A stretch of 64,000 nucleotides of DNA from Trichomonas vaginalis G3 (lineage: Eukaryota; Parabasalia; Trichomonadida; Trichomonadidae): NCBI RefSeq assembly GCF_026262505.1, contig NC_067203.1, forward strand, positions 6,386,001 to 6,450,000, given 5' to 3'. The translations under genes and the position numbers were made by a program. Below the pieces are notes generated by a model. The model saw nothing but the letters and a program-made list of their open reading frames with translations. It searched no databases and was not told the origin of the DNA. Within the stretch, counting starts at the first letter, position 1; the number at the start of each line of letters is the position of its first letter. Positions 8,432-17,920 of the stretch are shown here, in pieces.

Positions 8432-9400
8432 TCGTCATTTCAACTTCTTTAGCATATTCGTCAGGAGTTGTCTTATATTTGTTAGGAACTGTCTTTGAAA
8501 GTATACCACTTTGAACTTTGACAAGTTTGAAACGAGGTCTGACAATAGTAGTTTTATCTTCTGCTTGCAGTGTGTACATTTTGCCATGTTTGCCTAAAAC
8601 TTCATAATATTCTCTTGTATACTTTCTTCTATTTTTACGAACACGAATGTGAGTACCTGTCGGGTTCCCATTGTTGTCATAGTCAATAGTATTTTCATAT
8701 GGGTCGCGTTTGGGTATTTCTATTTTTACTTTGTCACCTTTCTGAAGTTTGAAGCCCGGCATTCTTTCTTGTTTGTCTCTTTTGACTAAATTATTAAATA
8801 TATAGTCTTTCTCTAAGTCGGGGTTGTTTTTCATTTCTTCGGGGGAGTGGTTTCCCAAACCTTTTTGTTTACGGTTATTGTAAATATTTAAAACTTGTCT
8901 CATCTTTGCCATGGAGAAGTGTCTATATTTGTCGTCATATGACATTTCATTTGCTTCACCACCTTGTGGTTGGTTTAAGTCTCTTAACATTTTTATACAA
9001 CCGTCAATGACACCAAGAGCAGAATGGTTTTGGTCGACAATGAAATATTGGTTTACATTTTTTGAACGCAGATAGTTTTTTAACCATCATCTGATTTGAA
9101 AGAACTTTCACAGTCAGATGTCAGTTTTTGTTGGATGGTATTTGTCAACGAATATTGTCAAAGCAGTTTTTACATCTAAAATATTTTTGGACCATAATGG
9201 TATGGCTTCACAGTATCTTGTGTTTTGACCAAACAATATTAACCAGTATGGAGGTCCATCTGTTCTAACTCTCGAATGTTTTCCAAGATATCCATAAACC
9301 AAGCATTTGGTGTTGAACTAAAGATTTTTATCATGAGTGCTTTCTTTGTCGCTTTAGAAACATAGGGTCCTTGTTCGGATTCGTCATTTTTTACCCTATA
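8319..9400 (-). pseudogene. Retroviral-type (rve) integrase of Maverick, broken
   Basis: Segments match the integrase at 47406-48491: an SSTPNAWFMD block (STPDAYQFD in the other), an NTRYCEAIPLW strand, an LGVI...MLRDLNQ helix and a C-terminal SH3/chromo-like region rich in basic residues. The enzyme joins the ends of the element to target DNA. Broken, about three breaks, and its head meets the plus-strand gene starting at 9406. Confidence 0.75.
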
Positions 9401-9405
9401 AGAAA

Positions 9406-9805
9406 TGGGTTTATTTGGCGCATTAGCAGGAGTTGCATCCAGATTTTTGCCCGCAGTGGGAACAATAGCCAGAGGTGTATTTGGAGTTGGAAGGAAGATT
9501 TTGAGTACATTAGGTATACTTAAAGAGAAAGCACAACCTATTATACAAACTGTACAGAAAGGTTGGATGTAGCACGAGATGCAGCAAATCTTATTCCAAA
9601 TCCTGAAACAAGAGGAAAAGTTCAAGGATGGATGGACAATGTAGGAAGACAAGCAGGAAACTATTATAACAAAGCAAATGACTACTATAACCAAGCAGGA
9701 CACTATATGGACCAAGGTGAAAGATTCTTTAACAGAGGATATAACCATGCACAACAATGGGTAAACAATAACCAACCTCAACCGCCTCAAACGTGGGGAA
9801 TGTAA
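9406..9805 (+). pseudogene. Hydrophobic PX-like Maverick protein, broken
   Basis: It starts MGLFGALAGVASRFLPAVG, an amphipathic, Gly/Ala-rich helix region like that at 5917, and ends with an Asn/Gln/Tyr-rich tail with YNKANDYYNQAGHY repeats. No enzyme motif. Likely a membrane-active or core virion protein by build only. About one break. Confidence 0.4.
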
Positions 9806-9824
9806 AGTTTTTTACTGAGATGAA

Positions 9825-9929
9825 ATGAACAATACAGCATTGAGACAAATGGGTTCAAGATGGATTTGTCGACTTCCAGCAGTTACACCACGTGTTTGTC
9901 AAGTTCTTCCTATACCTCAGGAAGTTTAG
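9825..9929 (+). other. Short ORF after a TTTTTACTGAGATGAAATG leader
   Basis: A 34-codon frame with an Arg-rich MGSRWICRLPAV stretch. It shares its leader, TTTTTTACTGAGATGAA, with the next small frame at 9996, which suggests a duplicated start region. No family; possibly a relic. Confidence 0.3.
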
Positions 9930-9995
9930 ACCGACTTAAAAAACAACAACAACCAGTTGAAAACAAACCAAACTAAAATTTTTTACTGAGATGAA

Positions 9996-10204
9996 ATGAC
10001 CGAAGAAGTTGAAACGGTAGATTTGACACCACAAACAAAAGTTCAGAACCATTGTCAAAACCTGTCAAAGAACTTACAGATGAAGAGAAAAATTCAATAA
10101 TAGAAAGTGCCAGGTCTGGAAATACAAACCCTAACTACAAAGTCACTTTTCATAGAAATGGAACGGCTAGTATCTCAAAAAAAGAAACAGACTCTCACAA
10201 ATAA
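9996..10204 (+). pseudogene. Small Maverick gene relic
   Basis: Starts after the same TTTTTACTGAGATGAA leader as 9825. Its C-terminal part (KVTFHRNGTASISKK) resembles a short beta-hairpin found in 34894-35130 (IHTMKDGRVQFRK) and 37265-37693 (VSQSKDGKIYVRK). Function unknown; broken, about one break. Confidence 0.35.
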
Positions 10205-10207
10205 ATA

Positions 10208-10579
10208 TTGAAGTCTGAAGGAGCTTTCGAGACAACAGATGGAAAAGTTTACTTCACTGACCAACAGTTCATTATAGAACATCTCATTGACTTAGAGTCG
10301 AAATATTCTAAACTTTACAACAAACACAAAAAGTTGAAAGGAAAACAAAAACAAATGGCATATGATATTTATGAAGATGTTGACAACACAACTGTTCCTG
10401 CAGGTGAGGTAAAGTCAGAGGAACCGAAAAGTGACGAAAAACCGATAGAAGAAGAAAAACCAAAAACTGAAGATAAACCAAAACCAAAGTTTAGTTTGGA
10501 AACTAAACCAAGTCAACCTTCATTAGCTGGTATGGGTTGGCGTCAAAGACTTATGGCAGCAGGCGGTTATGTTAAGTAA
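10208..10579 (+). CDS. Lys/Glu/Pro-rich Maverick protein, about 120 aa
   Basis: An open frame follows the previous relic directly; the exact start is uncertain. It has an N-terminal helix with a KLYNKHKKLKGKQKQM coiled-coil patch, a long KPxxEEKPKTEDKPKPK linker and a C-terminal PSLAGMGWRQRLMAAGG motif. No family recognised. The build suits a virion core or scaffolding protein. Confidence 0.45.
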   Translation: MKSEGAFETTDGKVYFTDQQFIIEHLIDLESKYSKLYNKHKKLKGKQKQMAYDIYEDVDNTTVPAGEVKSEEPKSDEKPIEEEKPKTEDKPKPKFSLETKPSQPSLAGMGWRQRLMAAGGYVK

Positions 10580-10669
10580 AGAAAAAAACATTTTTTTATT
10601 TTTATAAAAATGCCCCCATATAGAATGGATAGAAAAATCTGCTAGAATAAAAGCAGAGTTGCAAAAGAT

Positions 10670-10864
10670 ATGGTTGGAGAGTTTTCGAAGAAGTTTAAAT
10701 ATAGGAAGGGAAGACCCATAAAAGTCTATGACAAACTGGCTGGTCTTCGCTACGAAATGGATTTGGAAACAGCACGTGCCAATTATCCAAACAGACTAGA
10801 GAGGTTAGAAGAAGAACGTCTTATGGACATGCCTTTCGATGTTAGTGAACATTGCATGAAGTAA
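10670..10864 (+). CDS. Small basic Maverick protein, 64 aa
   Basis: A basic N-terminus (KKFKYRKGRP) is followed by an acidic helix (RLERLEEERLMD). It is in the same direction and close spacing as its neighbours. Function unknown; an upstream ATG at about 10610 is not in a continuous frame with it. Confidence 0.35.
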   Translation: MVGEFSKKFKYRKGRPIKVYDKLAGLRYEMDLETARANYPNRLERLEEERLMDMPFDVSEHCMK

Positions 10865-10907
10865 AAAATTTATTTTTAAAAAAGTGACATTTTTTATTTT
10901 ATTTGAA

Positions 10908-11493
10908 ATGTACGCTGAGTTTGTTGGAGAAGACCGTTGGGAAACTTGTTTGTTAGATGAGAAATATGAAATTCACTGTTGTGAGTCATTTGAAGTCAGA
11001 AACAAAAAGACAAAAAGAGTTTTAAGCGAATGGGAGGGGAATGACGGATATGCTATAGTTAGTATGGGTGGAAAACACTATCTTAAACATGTTGTCATTG
11101 CAACTCATTTTATACTGAATCCTAACAATTTACCTTTTGTAGACCATATAAACCATATAAGAAACGACAATAGACTTGAAAACTTACGTTGGGTCACTTG
11201 TTCTGAAAACAATAAGAACAAAGGCAAATTTGGAGATATTGTATTCGAATTTGTCGACGAACTAGACGATGAAACAATTGAAATTACAGACTATGGCAAG
11301 CATACGTTTGAGTTTTTACTACTATAGCGAAGAACAAGACTCTTTCTACTTTTATACCGGCGTAAACTATAGGAAATTACAAGTATATTTTACTAAGGCG
11401 GGCTATGCTTATGTAAACACTAGAGATACAGATGGAAAAAACGTTCAAATACTTCTTAACAAATTCAAGAAGCTATATGGCATACCATTTTAA
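10908..11493 (+). pseudogene. HNH homing-endonuclease-like protein, broken
   Basis: It starts at an ATG in a TTGAAATG context. The protein has an N-terminal NUMOD4-like region and an HNH core reading VDHINHIRNDNRLENLRWVT, with the DHI and N-x-x-x-NL-R-W signature of the HNH_3 family, which nicks or cuts DNA. It is followed by a C-terminal domain also found alone at 4550-4834 and 34446-34730. A related protein lies at 38932-39497 in element 2. About one break between core and C-terminal domain. Confidence 0.8.
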
Positions 11494-11518
11494 AACAATA
11501 TATTTTTACATATATTAA

Positions 11519-12377
11519 ATGCTTCAGGTTGAAAAACAAAGAACAAAAGTAGCAGATACAAAACCGTTAGACTATATCTTTACAAATGCTGGTAGGACAA
11601 TATCAGATGAAGAAATTTCATCCCGAATATACAGGTTTGACTATCCAATTCGTTGGCTTCAAAGTCCTTCAGATGCAAAGGCAATAGGATTTAGAAGAGT
11701 TTTGTTTTCAAATAGAACTAACGCATTTATGTTCGCAGTATTTTCATGGGCAGTATAAAGGTTCTGATGGTCTAATAGACAAATTTGACGAAATGAGAAT
11801 CTTTACAGTTCGTTCAGACGAAAGTCTTGAGAAAACTCTAAATGACTTTCAAACTCAAATGAACAAATATTATTGGGAATTTCAAGAAAAATACGACTCT
11901 TTACTAAATGGAACATACTATCTGAAACTAGAATATGACAAGATGAACTCCACCGTTTCATTTCAAAAGATTGAAATTAACCCTCCAAGAGATACAGAGT
12001 TTTTATATTGGGGAGTAGACAAACGTTCTTGGGCACAATTTCTTCGGTTACTAAACCAGAACGAACCATTACCACCAGATGGTCCATTTAAATTTATACT
12101 TCCACCAGCAGATTTGACAGTTTATAGAAACGTGTTTGACCCTCAAAATGTTATGTGTCATGCAAGTTTCAGTTCAAGCAACAATAGTTTTCTATGTATT
12201 GGTAAGGACTTTTATGACTTTGCTTCTAAATTCTACGAACCACCTAGTAACAGTTTCTCTGACTTTCAAGTTTGGTTCACAACAAATGGTGTGCAACATA
12301 TTATTCCATTGTACTATGACTTTTATCTCGAATTGTCTTTCATATATAACTACGGAAAAGTGCTGAAAAAGTATTGA
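11519..12377 (+). pseudogene. Maverick hypothetical gene, better-kept copy
   Basis: Starts in a TATTAAATG context. The 194-residue downstream frame (11793-12377) has the block VFDP...CHASFS...NSFLC and the ending SDFQVWFTTN...IIPLYYDFYLELSFIYNY shared with 6163-7008. No known domain. Tyr/Phe-rich and probably globular. About one break in the upstream third. Confidence 0.55.
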
Positions 12378-12457
12378 ATGTGAAGATATTAGAAAATAAC
12401 ATTTTTTCTAACATCGTAGAAAACTCATGAAAACAATTTATTTTTGTGAATATGCAA

Positions 12458-12532
12458 GCGGCTCATAGCTCAGTGGTATGGGCTACCTCGTTAAAGGCGT
12501 CGAAGACCTCGGTTCAAATCCCGATTCGCGCA
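12458..12532 (+). tRNA. tRNA-like gene with A and B boxes and a T6 stop
   Basis: The sequence has a clear A box (TAGCTCAGTGGT), a D stem GCTC/GGGC, a B box (GGTTCAAATCC) and TTTTTT at 12535-12540, as expected of a Pol III unit. The acceptor and anticodon stems pair poorly, so it may be a tRNA relic or a tRNA-derived RNA. I do not assign an anticodon. It lies inside Maverick element 3 between a gene and a tandem-repeat block. Confidence 0.5.
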
Positions 12533-12570
12533 GGTTTTTTCCTTTTATGCAGTGAAATTTCATGTACATG

Positions 12571-12750
12571 GGTTACTTTGGTGTTAGACCCTAGTGAAGA
12601 AAATAGAACGATATAAGTTTACATTTGTAAGGTTACTTTGGTGTTAGACCCTAGTGAAGAAAATAGAACGATATAAGTTTACATTTGTAAGGTTACTTTG
12701 GTGTTAGACCCTAGTGAAGAAAATAGAACGATATAAGTTTACATTTGTAA
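12571..12750 (+). repeat. 60-bp tandem repeat, three copies
   Basis: Three identical 60-bp units start at 12571, 12631 and 12691, each beginning GGTTACTTTGGTGTTAGACC and ending ACATTTGTAA. The last unit runs into AGTTGGACGATA, a sequence that also precedes the repeat zone in element 2 (45331-45352). Confidence 0.95.
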
Positions 12751-12767
12751 AGTTGGACGATAAAAAT

Positions 12768-13140
12768 CTCTGCTACTGTCAGTAAAAGTACTGCTACTGT
12801 CAGTAAAAGTACTGCTACTGTCAGTAAAAGTACTGCTACTGTCAGTAAAAGTACTGCTATTGTCAGTAAAAAGGAAAATTTGAGAGGGTTTTCGACGATA
12901 AAGTACTGCTACTGTCAGTAAAAGTACTGCTACTGTCAGTAAAAGTACTGCTACTGTCAGTAAAAGTACTGCTACTGTCAGTAAAAGTACTGCTACTGTC
13001 AGTAAAAGTACTGCTACTGTCAGTAAAAGTACTGCTACTGTCAGTAAAAGTACTGCTACTGTCAGTAAAAGTACTGCTACTGTCAGAAAAAGTACTGCTA
13101 CTGTCAGTAAAAGTACTGCTACTGTCAGTAGCAGTACTGC
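12768..13140 (+). repeat. 21-bp minisatellite, about 17 copies in two blocks
   Basis: The unit ACTGCTACTGTCAGTAAAAG(T) repeats about five times up to 12870 and then about twelve times from 12902, with a short CGATAAAG break between the blocks. On the minus strand it would read as TFTDSSS heptapeptides, but there is no sign of a gene there. Confidence 0.9.
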
Positions 13141-13194
13141 TAGTAGCAGAGATTTTTATCGTTTGTGGTCCGACGGTTAAGCCACAAACGAATG

Positions 13195-13530
13195 TCCCAC
13201 GTCCCACCAACCCAGTCCATTCCCAAACCAGAGGAACCTAAAGAACCACAACAGTCTCCTCAGCAACCTCAGTTCCAGCAAGTACCTCCGATTTACTACC
13301 AATTTCCACCTCAAGGTTACTACCCACCACAAGGCTTCCCGAACTACCCTCCTCAGCCTATGCCTTACTTCCCCAACCCTTGGATGTTCCAGCAAGCTCC
13401 ACCCCAGCAATTCCAATCTCAATCCAAATCGAAGAGAGACCAAGAGTTCGAAGAAGGTCTGAACCGTTTACGCAAAGATTATGCCACAGCCCCTATTGAG
13501 AGAAAGTTGTTCCCGGACCCAAAAATATAA
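13195..13530 (+). CDS. Pro/Gln-rich Maverick protein, about 111 aa
   Basis: The open frame extends to 13165, but the start is placed at 13195 (MSHVPPTQ) after the repeat array. It has an N-terminal PKPEEP motif, a long Pro/Gln/Tyr-rich middle with YYPPQGF-type units and a charged C-terminus. The PKPEEP motif also appears after the other array in this element (17951-17968). Function unknown; the low-complexity, disordered build suggests a linker or tegument-like role. Confidence 0.45.
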   Translation, partial: SHVPPTQSIPKPEEPKEPQQSPQQPQFQQVPPIYYQFPPQGYYPPQGFPNYPPQPMPYFPNPWMFQQAPPQQFQSQSKSKRDQEFEEGLNRLRKDYATAPIERKLFPDPKI

Positions 13531-14461
13531 TTTAGGGTAGAAGGTTAGATCTAACCTGTTTTTTCACCTCTTTTTTCACCCTCTTGAATTTTCATGACTT
13601 CTTCGTAAATGTTTTGTCATGACTTCTTCGTAAATGTTTTGTCATGACTTCTTCGTAAATGTTTTGTCATGACTTCTTCGTAAATGTTTTGTCATGACTT
13701 CTTCGTAATGAGCGTAAAGGACCCAAAAATATAATTTAGGGTAGAAGGTTAGATCTAACCTCTTTTCTACCCTCATTTCACCTCATGAATTTTCATGAAT
13801 TTTCCCGAAATAAAAAATAAAGTTAGTTTTATTTTGTATGTAAGATATGATTTCAGGGATTTTTTTGACGAAGTGTCACTCTTCACTTCGTCAAAAAATA
13901 ACAGTTATATAATGAAAAAGTGTCATTTTTTTGTATTTTTTGTATAAAAGATATGATTTCAGGGATTTTTTTGACGAAGTGTCACTCTTCACTTCGTCAA
14001 AAAATAACAGTTATCTAATGAAAAAGTGTCATGATTTCATCGTAAATGTTTTGTCAAGACTTCTTCGTATATGTTTTGTCATGACTTCATCGTACATGTT
14101 TTGTCAAGACTTCTTCATCGTAATGAGCGTAAATGTTTTGTCATGATTTCATCGTAAATGTTTTGTCAAGACTTCTTCGTATATGTTTTGTCATGACTTC
14201 ATCGTACATGTTTTGTCAAGACTTCTTCGTAATGAGTGTAAAGGACCCAAAAATATAATTTAGGGTAGATGGTTAGATCTAACCTGTCTTCTACCCTCTT
14301 TTCTAACCTCTTGAATTTTCATGACTTCTTCGTAAATGTTTTGTCATGACTTCTTCGTAATGAGTGTAAAGGACCCAAAAATATATTTTAGGGTAGATGG
14401 TTAGATCTAACCTGTCTTCTACCCTCTTTTCTACCCTCATGAATTTTCATGAATTTTCCCG
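13531..14461 (+). repeat. Non-coding block of palindromes and tandem repeats
   Basis: No gene is evident. It holds four AGATCT-centred palindromes (13547, 13751, 14275, 14403), all in the reverse orientation with the CAAAAATATAATTTAGGGTAG type of tail. It also has at least ten copies of a TCATGACTTCTTCGTAAATG-type 25-bp repeat and two long hairpins, TTTTTGACGAAGTG...CACTTCGTCAAAAA, at about 13861-13902 and 13968-14009. The same hairpin arms recur in element 2 at 46625-47230, and the 25-bp repeat recurs inverted at 28080-28400. Confidence 0.85.
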
Positions 14462-14518
14462 AAATAAAAAATAAAGTTAGTTTTATTTTTTTATTTTTTT
14501 TTATTTTGTATAAAAGAC
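14462..14518 (+). promoter_or_regulatory. Conserved AAAATAAAGTTAGTTTTATTTT leader box
   Basis: The box AAAAATAAAGTTAGTTTTA followed by a T-rich run and TTTTGTATRTAAGA lies immediately 5' of the gene at 14519. The same block precedes 15840 and 16729, also occurs at 13811-13850 without a gene, and a shorter form precedes the minus-strand gene starting at 45001. Confidence 0.55.
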
Positions 14519-15460
14519 ATGATTTCAACAATCGGCACAACAACAGTTCAAACAACAACAGCACCTAACTCGTTAGTCATGAATCCAACATCTATGTTAG
14601 TAGAGATGAAAAGCTTCATTCCTTCTTCATATACTTTTGAAACAGAAATCCAGAAGATAAAGCAAGAACTTTTAACAAGTAATTTAGACTGTAGTGCGAA
14701 AGATGAAACAAATGAACAGTATCTTTATGAAATGCAGGACATTATTGACCATTTGCCTAAACTACCTGAAATCCAACAACAAAAACTCACTATTCCTGAA
14801 TTCGACGAAATTGAAGTCAAAGCAACTGACTCAGTAGAAATAAAGAAGTTCATTCGTAAGGTAAATTATGAATTCCTTGGTTTTCATTGCAACCATAAAG
14901 TTATGGACAAAGATTGCGACATGGTATATAAGAATGTTTCTGACATATATAAATCCGGGGAGTTTAAGACCTACGACAACTTTGTTACATTAGTTGCAAA
15001 ATGTGTATGGCAGATAAGAGATAAAGATAAAAGATGTAAAATATGGAATGAACAAATAAGACCCGCTATGTTTGAGTTAAAGAAAACCATTGACGCTTTA
15101 GTTGTTTTAGCAGGTAAGGTTTCAGAATATAACACAAAAATGAACCCGCAATGTTCAAAATGTAAAGCGGCAATGAGGAGATATAACTACTCCGTCAAAG
15201 AGATAGAAAGAATGAGAAACGACTATGCAGATTTAAAGAAAGAAGCAGAGAAACCAGCAGAAAATAAAATGGACATGTTAGCATTTCTGAACAAAAACTA
15301 TCCAACTGCTGACGATTTCCTTCTATCTGACGTCAAGAAGAAGTATAAAGAGACTTTCGGCATTGTTAAAACTTTTGACATACTGACAGAAGAAATAGAA
15401 GCTACAAAACTGTTTAGAGTCTCACGAATTCATAACGTTTACCATGTGAAACGTTTATAA
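14519..15460 (+). CDS. Maverick hypothetical protein, 313 aa, with a Cys pair
   Basis: A whole-looking gene with a Thr-rich N-terminus, a helical middle and a CSKCKAAMRRYNYSVKE segment whose CxxC pair may bind metal, though no second pair is clear. The C-terminus has a NYPTADDFLLSDVKKKYKETFG helix, a fold type often seen as a small DNA-binding helix-turn-helix in virus proteins; that is a guess. It is followed by an AGATCT palindrome, like the KilA-N genes next to it. Confidence 0.6.
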   Translation: MISTIGTTTVQTTTAPNSLVMNPTSMLVEMKSFIPSSYTFETEIQKIKQELLTSNLDCSAKDETNEQYLYEMQDIIDHLPKLPEIQQQKLTIPEFDEIEVKATDSVEIKKFIRKVNYEFLGFHCNHKVMDKDCDMVYKNVSDIYKSGEFKTYDNFVTLVAKCVWQIRDKDKRCKIWNEQIRPAMFELKKTIDALVVLAGKVSEYNTKMNPQCSKCKAAMRRYNYSVKEIERMRNDYADLKKEAEKPAENKMDMLAFLNKNYPTADDFLLSDVKKKYKETFGIVKTFDILTEEIEATKLFRVSRIHNVYHVKRL

Positions 15461-15839
15461 AATAACTGGGGTAGAAAAGAGGGTAGAAAGGAGGTTAGAT
15501 CTAACCTTCTACCCTAAAATATATTTTTGCTGAATTCCGTATGAAATTTCATGAGTTTTGTGTGTTTTGGACCATGTTAGAAAACGTGTTAGATCTAACA
15601 TTCTAACATAAACTTTATTTTTGCTGAATTCCGTATGAAATTCTGAGTAAAATGGCATATGTTTGCTACCCTCGGAGAACCGAGGGTAGAGATTCCGTAT
15701 GAAAATCATGAAGAACAGCGAGTAGGTAAAAAAACCCAGTCGCCAAAACTCTATGAAAATCATGAGTTTTCCTTAAGACAGAAAAAATAAAGTTAGTTTT
15801 ATTTTTATTTATTTTTTTATTTTGTATGTAAGAACAGAA
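15461..15839 (+). promoter_or_regulatory. Intergenic block: two palindromes, hairpin and leader box
   Basis: AGATCT palindromes lie at 15497 (GGTTAG arms) and 15591 (TGTTAG arms with matching outer arms), each followed by TTATTTTTGCTGAATTC or a close form. Next is a 9-bp hairpin CTACCCTCGG..CCGAGGGTAG at 15665-15688, and last the AAATAAAGTTAGTTTTA leader box at 15783-15839, before the next gene. Confidence 0.7.
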
Positions 15840-16451
15840 ATGACAAACACTGAGTTTGAAACAGTTAGAAAAATAGACAATAACACCAAATTGGTTAGAA
15901 TAGGTGATTTAAACGTAAGATACTCAAAGAAATACAACAAATATTCTTTGTCAGACATTATATCTCCATCTGGAAAGAAACCGAAGGACTGGGTTAAAAT
16001 TGCTTCTACTCAGAAAATTTTGACAAGAAATCCTGAGCTTATGATATCAGTAGCATTTCATGGAACAAGAGCATATCTTATAGACAAAAGTCTTATACCA
16101 ATAGTTTTGTTATGGTTAGACCCAGTTGTTGGATATAACTTCATAACTTATGGTTCATTCGATACGGAACGTTGCAGTGAAGGCTTACTTTACATCGTTC
16201 AGAAACCGAAGGACTTCAATACAAAGAGATATAAGATAGGAAGAACATATAATATAACTCAAAGATATGACAGTACAGTCAATAGAGTCAAGGTTGTGTT
16301 CGTTAACGATATGAGAGCTGCTGAAACAGAACTACTTGAAAAGTTTGAGAAAATGTATGGTGCTCCCATAAAAGGTAAAGAAACGTTTGAAGTAGATGAG
16401 ATAGATAAAGCTATAAAATTATTTGACGAAGTTGCTGAAAAATACATGTAA
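15840..16451 (+). CDS. KilA-N / T5orf172 (MUG113) two-domain protein
   Basis: The start is set at 15840 (MTNTEFE), after the leader box, rather than the upstream in-frame ATG. The N-terminal part resembles KilA-N (a YSLSDI...KDW start and an LDPVVGYNFITYG core). The C-terminal part is a GIY-YIG-like T5orf172/MUG113 domain: GLLYIVQ near residue 125, KRYKIGRTYNITQRY and a late AETELLEKFEKMYG helix. These pairs are common in large DNA viruses and their relatives, where they bind and perhaps nick DNA. It looks whole. It is the first of three KilA-N family genes in this window. Confidence 0.75.
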   Translation: MTNTEFETVRKIDNNTKLVRIGDLNVRYSKKYNKYSLSDIISPSGKKPKDWVKIASTQKILTRNPELMISVAFHGTRAYLIDKSLIPIVLLWLDPVVGYNFITYGSFDTERCSEGLLYIVQKPKDFNTKRYKIGRTYNITQRYDSTVNRVKVVFVNDMRAAETELLEKFEKMYGAPIKGKETFEVDEIDKAIKLFDEVAEKYM

Positions 16452-16728
16452 AAATAACGTTTACCATGTAAAACGCTTGTGAAAAAAACAGGTTAGAAAA
16501 GAGGTTAGATCTAACCTTCTACCCTAAAATATATTTTTGCTGAATTCAGCAACAAAATTCTGAGTAAAATGGCATAAGATTGCTTCCCTCGGAAACAGTG
16601 AAGAACAGCGAGTAGATAAAAAAACCCAGTCGCCAAAACTCTATGAAAATCATGAATTTCCTTAAGATAGAAAAAATAAAGTTAGTTTTATTTTTATTTA
16701 TTTTTTTATTTTGTATGTAAAGACAGAT
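16452..16728 (+). promoter_or_regulatory. Intergenic block with palindrome and leader box
   Basis: An AGATCT palindrome at 16507-16512 with GGTTAG arms and CTACCC outer arm is followed by AAATATATTTTTGCTGAATTC. A truncated version of the TTCCCTCGG element occurs at about 16580, and the AAATAAAGTTAGTTTTA leader box sits at 16670-16728. Confidence 0.7.
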
Positions 16729-17553
16729 ATGTCAACAACAGAGAACACAACAACAGTTATAGTCCATGAAGCTATAAATGAAGAATATGAGTGGGTTCAG
16801 TTTAACAAACAACTCCGTCTCATTCGTTCGGTCAAAGACGATATGTACCAAATGCAAAGTATTTTGACAGCATGTTTTGCTCCAGATACTAAACACGCAG
16901 ACGACTGGTTTAGGAACCAAAGCACACAAGAACTTTTGAGTGAAATTTCTCTAGACCGACTTTTTCCGGCCATGCATAAAACACATGAAAATCGTAAAAA
17001 TTTGCCAATAAATTTAAGAGGATATTATGTACATAGACTTTTAGTAAATGCTGTTGCAATGTGGGCTTCGCCTCGTTATGCTTGGTATATTTACAGACTT
17101 CTTGACGAAATTCATAGACAAGAACGTGAAGATATGGAAAAGAAACTTCATGCAAAAGATGAAGTCATTGAAGCAAAAGACAAAAGCATTCAGAAAAGAA
17201 TACCACGTTCGGTACCAAAAGGAAAGGAAAAGAACTATAAGTATATGATTTATACTGAAGAGATGGAAAATGAAGAAGACAGAGATATGGTTATGTTGCA
17301 TTTAGTCAGAAGAAACAACAAAAGCTTTTACGACCTTGCTAAGATTTACAAATCTGACAGAAATTGGTTCTATCGCGAAAACTTACCGATTTCAATGACA
17401 CCGAATGAAGATGTGAAACAAATAGTTCAAGATACGTTACCTCAAACACACTATGATATTAAAGGTTGTACAATTTTTACCTTCAAAGAAGACTTACCAT
17501 TGTTAAAGGAAAAAATAACAGAGTATTTTGACAACTTCAAACAAGTAGGGTAG
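16729..17553 (+). CDS. KilA-N domain protein, about 274 aa
   Basis: The start MSTTENTTT at 16729 is chosen because it aligns with the start of the paralogue at 45001 on the other strand. The KilA-N core is seen as LRGYYVHRLLVNAVAMWASP followed by YIYRLLDEIH. A charged coiled coil (EDMEKKLHAKDEVIEAKDKS) leads to a C-terminal domain with SVPKGKEKNYKYMIYTEE that recalls the tail domains of poxvirus and entomopoxvirus KilA-N proteins. Probable DNA-binding regulator. Whole. Paralogues: 44179-45001 (element 2) and a decayed one at 46069-46620. Confidence 0.8.
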   Translation: MSTTENTTTVIVHEAINEEYEWVQFNKQLRLIRSVKDDMYQMQSILTACFAPDTKHADDWFRNQSTQELLSEISLDRLFPAMHKTHENRKNLPINLRGYYVHRLLVNAVAMWASPRYAWYIYRLLDEIHRQEREDMEKKLHAKDEVIEAKDKSIQKRIPRSVPKGKEKNYKYMIYTEEMENEEDRDMVMLHLVRRNNKSFYDLAKIYKSDRNWFYRENLPISMTPNEDVKQIVQDTLPQTHYDIKGCTIFTFKEDLPLLKEKITEYFDNFKQVG

Positions 17554-17639
17554 ATGAACCATTTATTTTTCAAGCTTGACTTCAGATGGCTCAGGTAGCT
17601 CTATAAGGTAAATTGCCTTGTCAAATCCTTCTGGCATTC

Positions 17640-17920
17640 CGAGTCCTTCCTTCCGACAGAAAAAGTTTTTCCCGACAACTGGAAAAAGTTCTTCCTTCCG
17701 ACAGAAAAAGTTTTTCCTTCCGACAGAAAAAATTTTTCCCGACGACAAGAAGAACTCTTCCAGTTGTCCGTCCGTAAACCATTCAAATTTTCGAAAATTG
17801 AGAACTTTTTGGTCGAACTTCAGAAAAAGTTTTTTCTTCCGACAGAAAAAGTTTTTTCTTCCGACAGGAAAAAATTTTCATTCCGACAGGAAAAGTTCTT
17901 CCATCCGACAGGACACAAAC
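17640..17920 (+). repeat. Degenerate TTCCGACAGAAAAAGTTTTT repeat block
   Basis: About ten imperfect copies of a 20- to 30-bp unit, TTCCGACAGAAAAAGTTTTT with variants, lie between the KilA-N and ATPase genes. The block is unrelated in sequence to the 12.8-kb array but has the same position relative to a PKPEEP-coding stretch. Confidence 0.8.

Noticed and set aside
9239-9790. 183-codon minus-strand frame
   Set aside because: Most of it is the opposite strand of the PX-like gene at 9406-9805; only its last part coincides with integrase remains.
12768-13140. CRISPR-like array
   Set aside because: The units are directly tandem with no variable spacers, and the genome is eukaryotic.
12863-13210. 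Minus-strand open frame with TFTDSSS heptapeptides
   Set aside because: It is the translation of a 21-bp minisatellite free of stops in this frame; no leader, no relative, and its head overlaps the Pro/Gln-rich gene.
17060-17075. GGGCTTCGCC as another double-hairpin member
   Set aside because: It codes for the conserved WASPR part of the KilA-N domain, which the paralogue at about 44665 has without the palindrome, so the match is chance.
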